Assembly: GCA_038093975.1 (NCBI GenBank)
Contig: JBBPTG010000003.1
Coordinates: 62,001-126,000, forward strand
DNA from: Chalciporus piperatus
Lineage: Eukaryota > Basidiomycota > Agaricomycetes > Boletales > Boletaceae
Reading direction: 5' to 3'
DNA length: 64,000 nucleotides
Position 1 is the first letter of the stretch. Every line of letters starts with the position of its first letter. The notes beneath the pieces are model-generated. The model made no database searches and was not told the DNA's origin. It saw only the letters and a list, made by a program, of their open reading frames with translations. Both the position numbers and the translations under genes were made by a program. Below are positions 20,052 to 29,700 of this stretch, piece by piece.

Positions 20052-21119
20052 TGACAATCTCTGCCAAGAAAGGACTATCTAGATTCATGCTGTCAACCCT
20101 TTTGGGTGACCTAGCCTTATATGATCTATGAGTCAGTCCTCAGAAATTCTCATGTCAGTCATGTTATGGCATTGCCCCCAATATCTCCTGACAGCTCCAC
20201 CAGCAACTATGCTGTCACTGCTTATTACTCAGGGGCATGAGCCAATCTTATGGGTTGCAAAAAGAATCTAGCCCAGTGATTGAAATGATTTGTATGACAT
20301 TAAATGAGCAGATTGTGTACAACCCTGCAGCATTAAGAAAAGGGTAAAACCTTTGCTCACAGGGCCAATCCCTGACCATATAAGTCTACTTTGGACTCTA
20401 ATTGAGTTCACAGGGCTTGCTATGCTCTTTGTTCATGGGCAGCTTTAGAAGAGAACTACATGTTCTTTGCTCACAGGGCTAATCCCTGACCATGTCAGTC
20501 TGTTTAATGCCTGCAAACTCAGACTAAAAAACTTGTGTGCTTCAATCCTATGCCTCATGAAGGAAGCTTAAGTGACATTATTTGACACTCCTGTCAAGTG
20601 TCCCTGGAGATGTAACAAATCCCACATAAATCAAAACTCTTACATAAATGATGACAAGAGACCAGTATGGCTAGCTCCATTACTACTCAATGAACATTCA
20701 ATCCTGAGGCCCAGCTAGTTGCTCCCCTCTGCAATGTTCCATGACAATAAGTTCATAACTAAACCAAGACCCATAAACCATGCAAACACCATCAAGGGCC
20801 CCCACTATAGAACTTGTCAATTGAACCCCTGGAGAAACATGAGGATAGAAAAAATTATTCTAAGAGTGATATGCCATAAATCATCCCTTCTATCACACCA
20901 CCTCAGGAGCAATCTCCCACCTGTGACAAAACATGACAGGCTAATATATCATGATGTAACCTCTCACATAAAGGACTCCCTGACTACCTGTCAGAATATA
21001 TCCTTGACACACCCTTTACTCAACCATCTAACCATATCAGAGTTCAATCTAACTCCACATGGAAGGCTGCTGTCAAAGTGACTCACCTACCAAGGGGATA
21101 AACCCTTGAAACACTGTCA
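20052..21119. promoter_or_regulatory. Dense TGTCA/TGACA motif cluster upstream of a TATA box
   Basis: I counted 19 occurrences of the pentamer on either strand: 20052, 20091, 20153, 20189, 20213, 20295, 20493, 20573, 20583, 20592, 20652, 20742, 20815, 20923, 20934, 20989, 21005, 21071, 21115. About two are expected by chance in 1.07 kb. None occur in the next 140 bp, which lead to TATATAAA at 21256. TGACA/TGTCA is the core bound by TALE-class homeodomains (established); its use here is unknown. It may be a regulatory array or the U3-like part of an uncharacterised repeat. Confidence 0.5.
20351..20502. repeat. Direct repeat, about 38 bp, 114-bp offset
   Basis: Bases 20351-20388 and 20465-20502 share CTTTGCTCACAGGGC and AATCCCTGACCAT with few mismatches. 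A weaker related piece (TTCACAGGGCTTGC) lies near 20407. Confidence 0.85.
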
Positions 21120-21255
21120 AAGGTCAGGAAAATAATTCTTTCACCTGTCCTTCTCTTACAGGTACACTGCCCTGAAGAGAAAAATCACCAGATAGATAAA
21201 CAAATACACCTGGATGACTCAACAGTTTAATCACATAAGCTGGTCACCAGAAAAG

Positions 21256-21263
21256 TATATAAA
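21256..21263 (+). promoter_or_regulatory. TATA box (TATATAAA)
   Basis: A perfect TATA element about 140 bp after the last TGTCA motif, followed by a pyrimidine-rich stretch (21293-21316). No coding gene follows, so any transcript would be non-coding or belong to a repeat element. Confidence 0.4.
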
Positions 21264-21552
21264 CTGCTCAGCAAGACCTCTGCTGGAACAAAAACTCCTC
21301 CCCCCCTCTCACTCAGACCTGGGAACTGAAGAAGCCTTTGTGCAGAAACAGAACTAGGCACTCTGTTTTCCCTCTTTGAGGGTGAGTGATAACCTTCCTG
21401 TTTATTCCATGGCCTCTACTCCTTTCTTTCCCCTTTAATCAATTGTGTCTGCCTTATCTTTTGTTCATCATGAGGAACCCCACCTCCATAGCCTCTGTTG
21501 TTGAAGCTACCTTGGCCTGATGGGTAACAAAACCTAAAGGCCTCCCTCTACC

Positions 21553-21566
21553 ACCTAACCTAACCC
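21553..21566 (+). repeat. Short telomere-like scrap
   Basis: CCTAACCTAACCCA reproduces the exact last bases of the main telomeric array (19127-19140). Confidence 0.6.
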
Positions 21567-21577
21567 ATTCACAAAAA

Positions 21578-21850
21578 GGGCCTATAATGCACATTCACGA
21601 TCATATTGTCATTTGCACTGCAATGTGTGGTAATTCATCCCGTTGATCATCCAATTTAGCGCACATGTGCACTAAATTCTGACCACACAACAGGATGGAT
21701 TGGTGTCAGAATGAGCAAGCGTAACATCAGAACACCACATTTGCTTGAAATCGACAACAATTCATCCCGTTGGAGTGTCGTTTCAGCCCAAACGACAGGT
21801 TTTCCGGGATGGCCATCCCGGGCCGGGGTAGATTATTAGGGCCTATAATG
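21578..21850. repeat. Block bounded by 12-bp direct repeats
   Basis: GGGCCTATAATG occurs at 21578-21589 and 21839-21850. Inside, AATTCATCCCGTTG occurs twice (21632, 21759), with a diverged inverted copy between them near 21696. No coding potential. It may be a small non-autonomous insertion with target duplication, or duplicated subtelomere. Confidence 0.5.
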
Positions 21851-21860
21851 TAGTAGCGAC

Positions 21861-22184
21861 TTACGTTTTCACCTTCGGTGGTATGTACCTGAATGGGAAC
21901 TGCTTCTTCGCCGAGAGCATGTATTGATCTTGCCCATGCTTGTCGAGAATGCTTTGCAGAAAGTCCAGATAGTTTGTGTCGTCGATCGAATATTGTAGCT
22001 CCTTGACTTTGACGGTCTTTTCTTCCTTTGGAGCAGCTGCTTTGCCCTTAGCTGTCTTCTTCTTGATGATCGAGTAGACAGCAAGAGAAACGGCGAAAGT
22101 ATACGTTGTATCTGAGTCACTGGGGACGGGCAACACTGGCATGGTTGACAGCAGCTCACAAGTCACGCTGGTTACACTTGACAA
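21861..22184 (-). CDS. Uncharacterised ORF, probably 3'-truncated first exon
   Basis: 107 codons. The protein has a short hydrophobic part, a Lys/Ala-rich stretch (KKKTAKGKAAAPKEEK) and a conserved-looking block (VKVKELQYSIDDTNYLDFL, then ILDKHGQDQY and KKQFPFRY). The last codons coincide with a good splice donor (AAAACGTAAGT near 21867), so the reading frame probably continued in an exon that should lie to the left, where only subtelomeric repeats are found. I do not recognise the family. A remnant left at a chromosome end is the simplest reading. Confidence 0.45.
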   Translation of the reverse strand: MSSVTSVTCELLSTMPVLPVPSDSDTTYTFAVSLAVYSIIKKKTAKGKAAAPKEEKTVKVKELQYSIDDTNYLDFLQSILDKHGQDQYMLSAKKQFPFRYIPPKVKT

Positions 22185-22426
22185 AAGCGAACCATTGAGT
22201 TCGGGGTCCTATCCCGGCAGTGCCCGAGGCGCGACTTTCACAACATTGGATTCCACATCAAAATGGAAACACCTGTAAACTGCATTTTTGGATTCAATTC
22301 TAAAAATTCCAAAGAGTCCATACTAGTCCATAGTATTATAATTTCTAGGCGTAGAGTATTTGACAAGGGTGGACAGAGTAAAGTCCCAACGACATCCCTT
22401 AAATCACCTGTCGTGCACTACAGAAG

Positions 22427-23701
22427 TTAGGAAAGGAAGACTATTGCGAACGCGCAACCAGCGATAGTAGCAAAGGTCGAGATCCCAACTGCGGAAGCAC
22501 CGTTGTGAGTCGCCGCAGGTGCTCCAGCAGAACCTGTACGAGTACCAGTACCGCTGACCGGCTTGCCTGTAGTAACAGCGGGGTTACCAGTCGGAGTAGG
22601 GAGAGCAGTGTAGAGGTCCTGGGAGCGGTAAGTGACACAGTTGGAAGATGCAGGGACGACGGGAGTGTAAGGGACGGTGGTGATCGGACCAAGGGCCTCG
22701 TCAGGCTGGAAGTATGTCATAGTCTTGCCACCGGATGTGTAAATGCCAGGCGGGATCATGTCCTCGCCGTGGCAGACTTCAAAGGTACCGTTCTGAGCGT
22801 TGTTAGGTGCGTTGTATGCACATCCGAGACGGTCGTAGATGTTCTGGCAATATCCTCCTGGGTTGTGTGCTGGGCCGTTGGGGTCGCAAATCTTGAGGCA
22901 GAAGTCATTGCCTCCCATGAAGCTTGAAACGAGTGAGAAGGGACAAGAACATGGGAGATGATAAAGACATACTTGGTCCAATCGATGACTTGGTTGTAGG
23001 TGTTGTTGTTACCGTTGCTGTTGGAGAAGGCGTTCGAGTACAACAGACCGCCAAGAGGGTTGCCACGCTGCAACGGTGCTTAGCATGGAAAGGAGCCAAT
23101 GAGAAATTTTGACTGACCAAGTCAGCACCGTGGGGGTCGAGTTCTCCTCCGTAGTCGCCAGCGGCGATATTGATCAGGGTCTGGTCAATGAAACCAGCGA
23201 TCTGGATGTAGTCGGGTGTCACGATGTATTGAACACCTGTGAGGGCGCCGGCGGGGATGAGACGAGTGCCGTGGCCAGGTTTGGTGCACCAGGCAACCTC
23301 CTGGCCTTCTGTATCGCCAATGGTTGAATTTGGCTTGGGAGGAGCCCACAAACAAAAGTCTGGATCGTGGTGAATACAGCGAAAGAAAACCAAGTTTGAG
23401 CTCGTACCGTCTATGTGGTTGACAAAGGATGTCTGACACATTGAGTCCTGGTTCTGAGTGGTGGAGTTGCAGATATTGTATCCGACTTGAGGTCCACGAA
23501 GAGCAGCAGTGTTGTAGTCGACTTGGTAGGGCTGGAAGACCTGAGTAAGAAGTAAAGGACGGTAACCAAGGTACATACGATTCCCGAGGGGTAGGCATAA
23601 GTCTTTTCAACGAGCGGAGTGGGGTCAGCGGGGTCGGGCTGGGCGAGGACGACGGACGCAAGGACGAAGGCGAGGAGGGCTGAAAGAGTGGAAGGGACCA
23701 T
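22427..23701 (-). CDS. Macrofage-activating-glycoprotein-like, GPI-anchored cell-surface protein
   Basis: Five exons (23701-23579, 23540-23408, 23359-23118, 23067-22973, 22922-22427) sum to 1089 nt, 362 aa. A signal peptide (MVPSTLSALLAFVLASVVLA) is followed by a Cys-rich extracellular domain: DFCLWAPPKP, GDTEGQEVAWCTKPGHGTRL, GDYGGELDPHGAD, then NFMGG and RLGCAYNAP, the signature run of basidiomycete macrofage-activating-glycoprotein homologues. The C-terminus is a Ser/Thr/Gly/Ala-rich stalk and a hydrophobic tail (STFATIAGCAFAIVFL), typical of GPI attachment. Intron 2 (48 bp) keeps the frame, so retention would be silent; removal gives a better family match. The protein is probably in the cell wall or secreted; its biochemical role is unknown. 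Confidence 0.85.
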
Positions 23702-24006
23702 TATGTAGATGGACTGTAGTTGGAATGAAGAAGACGGCGAGATGAGGTTGACTGAAGCTGACTGGATGAAAGTAACCGGCGAGATTGATATGTATCGTAG
23801 GGTTATTGTACAGCCGAGCGGCGATCGTGTTGCAAAGACCTCATGACGCGCACGAAGGAGCTACGAACGACGTCATATCATGACGCGATCACGTCGGTGG
23901 TGGTTGGGTGGTGGGGGCGCGAGTCGGGATTACCTTATCAGGTGTCTCGCCCTCAGATCCTCATACTCAGAGTGCCCCCTTTATACATTTTACTGTTTCA
24001 TCCATC

Positions 24007-26354
24007 ATGACAACAAAGCAAGCAACCATGGAGTCCAGCTGGGTACTTTGCTATTGGGTGCGCGGACAACGGCTTGGTAATTTGACCCCCATCGATGTTC
24101 TCCCACACACGACAATCCACGAGCTCACAAAGCGCATAATCATGGATGTTCCGAGTCTCTCTCAAGCTCCCTCCTCAATAGATGTCTACAAGGTCCCCGA
24201 CGATAAACCAGTGCCTGATGACGATTCCATGGAGAATGTTCTTGGTGCTCTCTCGATCTCTGTGCTGGGTAAACCGTTGCGAGCTACACGAGAACTTTCA
24301 ACTTTTTTCAACGCATATATCCCGGAAAGCCAGCTCCACCTCATCGTTGGTACGTGGCAATGATATAATTTGAGTTCAAATCCGTTACGATTATCATTCA
24401 CCTCCTCAGATGACCCATCTTTGGTAGTTCACTGCTGGCGTCGTGGAGCAGACCGTGCCTCCGCCTTTGCAGTCAAAGTCCTGGCTTCTGAGCCACTTGG
24501 CCTGCTCAAGGGTGCGATGAAGGCCGAGCAACACATGATCCCCGCTGACGTACCTGTGCATTCCTTGAAACTCTACAAGATATCAGCCACGGACGATAAT
24601 CTCGCTGAGATTCTCCGTACTACGGGAGCGGGGCAGCTATTGGATGATGGAAGTGAGCGTGTGGGAACCGTCTTCAGCGACATTCCTTTTTCTCAAACTC
24701 CAGGCGTCGTCATAGATTGGCCCGCTGAAAGTAAGTAAGACGTTCACGGGGCAAACTTGTACTCATCTGCATTTTCAGGACCCGCACTCAAAAGTAAGAA
24801 TCGCCCTTCTGAGTACCTCTTCCCCGACTGATGTGACTTGAAAGGGCGAGCAAGCGAGGATGTGATCGAGTCGGTGAAGCGCTCCAAACTCGTGACTGAA
24901 GCGCCGTCAAAAATATCTAAGCCTTCCGCTTTCAGAGAATTGTGCCAAGACCCGGAGAACCGCCTCTTCGACCACCGTCATCGCTATCTGGAGCATCCTT
25001 TTGACGAATTTCCTTACCCCGACGACGATCTCCCACCCATCTCACTTCGGTATGAAGGATTTGGCCACTTTATCGACATCTTTTCCGGTCGCGAGGATGT
25101 TCCGGGAATGGAGCAAATGTCGTCTCCTGGACTGATATCGAGTGTAGATGACTTCGCAGACCTTATGTCAAAAACCTTCTCCGATGAAACTTCCAAAACG
25201 GATAGAGGCCTAATTGCTTTGAACAGCATATTTTCCTCACTCGCCGATAGACCTACGAAGTTCATCGCAGCTGCTATTCACGATAAGATCACCACGGATG
25301 CCCACGTTCTCGGACCACACCACGCAGCCTATTGCGTCATCGAGTTTAAAAATGAACTGGGAAATGATTCATCCATTCCGTATGTTCAAATGTGCAGTTA
25401 CTTTTCGCACTCGGTCGCTACAGGATTGGCGAATCCTGATTTGGTAAACCTGATCAAACGTTGGAACATTCCATGCCTTGGACTTACCATTGTTGGTGCG
25501 TTGGTATCTTGTCTGCATCTCACCCACAGCTGACACTCACTGTATGAGGCCCGTGCATCACGTTTTATGCTATGATCTATTCTGGTCGATGGCAGGTTAT
25601 TAGCATCACCCCCGCACTGTCGTGCATTTCGGAGTCAGGTCAGGGGGTCGACCGCATCTTACTCCGCGCTGCTTTCAAAGCTGCTTCTGTCTTCTTCACT
25701 TACGTCGAACAAGACATCAAGAAGCTGCTTCACACCCCCCCTCCGGAGATCCGAGGGGACCGTCGTCTGCCTCAGATTTCCAGTCTTAACCGTCCTGGCT
25801 CGCCCACTCGCATTCGATTCGAAATTCGCTCTCGGATTTTCTACGACAAACCTACCGATCGGGAACTTTACCTTGCCCGGACGATTGACGACAAGTTCAT
25901 TCTTGTCAAGTTTTCACGCTGTTACTCGCTCAACCTGCACACATTTTGTGCGGATCGTGGAGGCGCGCCCGCCATTCTAGGCTTTGAGAGGCTCCCTGGA
26001 GGATTTTTCGGCATAGCAATGGAGTTGGTCGAGTCTGCTCGCCCGCTCACAGAACATCCACACCTTGAAAAACGCAGGGAAAGGGTACAGCAGTTGCGGA
26101 AACTGGTTCAATCTTTCCACGATCAGGACCTTGTACATGGAGATCTACGGAGCCCGAACATTATCTGCGACGAAAAGAGGGTGATGATAATCGACTTCGA
26201 TTGGGGAGGGAAGTTAGGGGAGGCGTCTTATCCAGATGTTCTGCTTAACCACGAGCTGACGGACGGACGGCAAAATTCTGATAGGAAGATCACCAAGGCT
26301 GACGATCTCCGGGTTCTGGACAGGACGTTGGAGAATGTCCAGTTGGGTACGTAG
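24007..26354 (+). CDS. Crinkler-type multidomain protein: two Ubl-like headers, nuclease-like and kinase-like domains
   Basis: Five exons (24007-24349, 24410-24730, 24779-24793, 24845-25495, 25549-26354) sum to 2136 nt, 711 aa, with a 15-nt third exon. Residues 1 to about 110 form a CRN header (SSWVLCYWVRG, then DVYKVPDDKP). Residues about 115-215 repeat the same pattern (LVVHCWRRG, then HSLKLYKIS). The middle has HAAYCVIEFKNELG followed by YVQMCSYF, matching the E-x-K and downstream Gln of PD-(D/E)XK nucleases. The C-terminal kinase-like domain shows FILVKF (beta-3 Lys), LVHGDLRSPNI (catalytic loop) and IIDFDWGG (metal site), but no obvious Gly-rich loop. This architecture is known from CR-type effector/toxin proteins of oomycetes and fungi. 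No signal peptide is visible. A further 3' exon beyond 26345 is possible. Confidence 0.8.
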
Positions 26355-27198
26355 GACTATGGTGATGTCGAGGAAGTGCTTGCTTTGCATATGCATTATG
26401 GACATGTCGACTGTATTACCTGTGTCTCGCTATCTGGGCGAACCAGATGCTTATGACCCACTGTGCCTTATAATATCGTTGGCGATGAGGTTGGAATCGT
26501 CAAACAGCTATGTAACAAACACTCACTTCCGTGATTCCTTCGAGTCAGATTGACTGCCTGTAGTCCTTGCGGGAAAACAAGAAAAACCTACTAGTTGGAC
26601 ATTGGTTGGTTAGAATTATTGGGTCGTCGTAAGCATTCCAGATTCAAATTCAGCCTCCTCCTCCAGATCGGAGAGGGCGCAAGTTGGTCGAATACGATCC
26701 TGAGTCGTGCTATGAGTCCGCCTACAACGGTCATTCTTTGATATCATGATGGTGGGTGGGTCAAAGAGACGCATCGAAGAGCATCGATTGAGAGTGAGGA
26801 GATAGTGCGAAACTGCAACTGACTGAACATGTTGAACAGACAAAACGTACCCAAAACATCACCGCTCCACCAGACCCACGATCCTGACACCAAATGGACC
26901 AATGCGACGATGACTCGTCTGTTCATCACGGCTAGGGTGCGGAGGAGGGATATCGAGGAAGATGAACGAGCCGGTTAGGCACTTTCTTCTATTCGATGGT
27001 ACGCGAAGTACCTCGAAGTTTCCCCACTAACAATTGGTCGAACCGTGTCTTGTGATTAGATCTGAGGCTGTACATCCACCGCAGCTCCTACTGCCACCTA
27101 CTGCCACTTGCCGCCGTTGGACGTCCTACAGCTACAAACTCGAACCTACCAGACCAGCTTGAGACCAGCCCACTTCATCTTTCAAGACCCAAATATCG
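26355..27198. other. Intergenic, possible small minus-strand gene
   Basis: A minus-strand ATG at 26926 opens MNRRVIVALVHLVSG, a membrane-anchor-like stretch ending in a GTACGT donor. A separate frame ends at a stop at 26616 (LSDLEEEAEFESG). I could not join the two in phase, so no gene is called. The right end serves as the HUA1-like promoter. Confidence 0.3.
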
Positions 27199-28521
27199 AT
27201 GTCGAGCAAGAATCCATTTCGGGGGCACGTCGCCCAATCTTCACAGAGAGCGCATTCACAGCGTACAGACTCACCACCACTTCCACCACTACCTTCCAGT
27301 GAGACATCCTCCACGGGTCTCACCTCTTCAACCCAACCCACCCCGTCCGAATTTGACTCAGTTCCCTCGGAAGCTGATATCCGCATTGACGATGACCTTC
27401 CTCCCGCGTACACACCCTCTGCGGATGCGACCATGGGAGAGGAAACCCTCGAGGTTGGGCCCAGAAGACCCTTTCAACAGTCTCAGCCTCGTCCAGGCCC
27501 TTCCTCGTCCCCGTACGCACCGTATCAATCAGGATCTCGCCCTCACTTTCCTGCACCCTCAGGCCAACCCGTGCAATCATGGCCCACAGGCTCGGGTTCA
27601 CAGAATTTGGCGCCATGGCAAACGCAGCATCAGTACCAGCGAAACGGCCGAGGTGGAGGTGGAGGTCTGATAGGAGCTCTCTTGAGGGATGTCGTCGACG
27701 TTGTCTCGGGCGCACACGACGAGCGGATGGAAGCACAGAGAGCCAATGCTGCCGCTTATGCCCCTCCTTCAGGTCCACCACCACAGGTCCAACATATACC
27801 TCCTGCTCGCCCTCGATCTACGCCCCCCCGCTCTCCACCGGCGGTACCAGATGATGGAACACCGACACGGACGCCCGTCCCTGGACATCCGTTGTTACGG
27901 GATGGAAACCTCCTAGTTTATCCCAAGGATCATCTTTGTGTCAAATGTGAGTCTATTCTAACCGTCGGGTGATGATTTCTGTACTCAACTCGGGCTACCC
28001 CTCGTCTATACGCGCCTAATCGAACAGGTAAGAACACAGGCTATAAGAACTACGATCCGTCCAATCCCTGTCGCAAGTGTTGGGAAAAATACGCAAAACC
28101 GTACACGGGCGCACTCACTTACACGCCATGGTCTCGTTCTGGAAACGACCCTCGAATGCAACGAGCACTCCCGATATTTGCGCCACCACATCTTGCGCCA
28201 GTCAACCCAGGGTCTCACCCGAGATCTCACTCGCGACATGCGTTTCCACCGCCTCCGCAGCATCCGCAACATAGTCGGTCTTTCTCCCAACCTCGTGCGG
28301 GACCACCCCCACAGACAGGATCTTCGTACTATGTCGTGAACCCGCTGATATCTTGGGACTCTACTCCACCGGTTCCGTACGCAATTCCCGTCTCACCGGG
28401 TGACCCAAGGTTGGGTGGATGGCTATGTACGAGGTGTGGAGGGGAGGGTGTAAGGACGATGTTGTTGTTTGATCTGACTCTTTGTGAAGCCTGCGGAGGG
28501 ACGGGAAGGGTTTGGAGGTGA
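27199..28521 (+). CDS. HUA1: HUA1-like proline-rich zinc-finger protein
   Basis: Two exons (27199-27946, 28028-28521) sum to 1242 nt, 413 aa. The N-terminal 200 residues are Ser/Pro-rich and disordered, with a PPAY motif (about residue 75) of the kind bound by WW-domain ubiquitin ligases. A Gly run and GLIGALLRDV helix follow. The C-terminal part has paired Cys motifs: LCVKCKNTGYKNY, NPCRKCWEKY, then CTRCGGEG and LCEACGGTGRV. The repeated C-x-x-C-x-G-x-G resembles the DnaJ zinc centre and defines yeast Hua1 relatives, cytoplasmic proteins linked to actin patches and ubiquitin-dependent sorting. The first finger is rebuilt across the intron. Confidence 0.8.
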
Positions 28522-28707
28522 TGTTCGAGCGCTGTACTGATGTTCCTGATACATACCCTATTGTCTGCGATGCCCAGCTGATTTCGATGTCGGATGTGTT
28601 GTGCCCCCCATGCATGCTTTTTATGCTATTTGATGGACTATAGTACATGTACATGTACCGTATCTTCCGAATCCGATGACGTATCTCTCCCATATTCTTC
28701 CATCAAG

Positions 28708-29436
<729 letters not shown>

Positions 29437-29700
29437 GGATTATCTTTGACTCGGGAATCTATGTACATGTGTGAAATGAAGGCTGGAATTGCTGGACCGT
29501 TCGATGCGATTCTTTTGGACGTAGATGTGGCCGACTGGAGAGCGTGACGGGAGTAAATCTTAACCACGGTGAATGGAACAGGAAAAATAGAACGGCAGCG
29601 CGGATTCAAAATTTGGGTGCATCAGTGACTTTCTCAGACTCGTACACATCCTTCAACCCGGTTGCACAACTTGCAACGCGTCAACATCGTCTTCCATTGC

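Larger units (their letters stand above)
19140..21860. other. Subtelomere-like gene-free block
   Basis: About 2.7 kb, AT-richer than the flanks, with no credible coding frame. It contains the paired-palindrome repeat (about 19402-19860), a reversed telomere-like scrap (19955-19975), a 114-bp-offset direct repeat (20351/20465), a TGTCA/TGACA cluster (20052-21119), a TATA box (21256-21263), a forward telomere-like scrap (21553-21566) and a block bounded by 12-bp direct repeats (21578-21850). The order is what one expects just inside a chromosome end. Confidence 0.7.

Noticed and set aside
20719..21081. 120-codon open frame in the subtelomeric block
   Set aside because: Composition is that of random AT-rich sequence, rich in His, Asn and Ser, with no motif or splice context.
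20612..21535. Solo LTR candidate (TGTAAC ... GTAACA with an internal TATA box)
   Set aside because: Termini are not exact inverted repeats and no target-site duplication is present; kept only as part of the subtelomeric block.
27320..27784. 154-codon frame antisense to the HUA1-like gene
   Set aside because: A shadow of GC-rich codons; the sense frame has the conserved Cys motifs.
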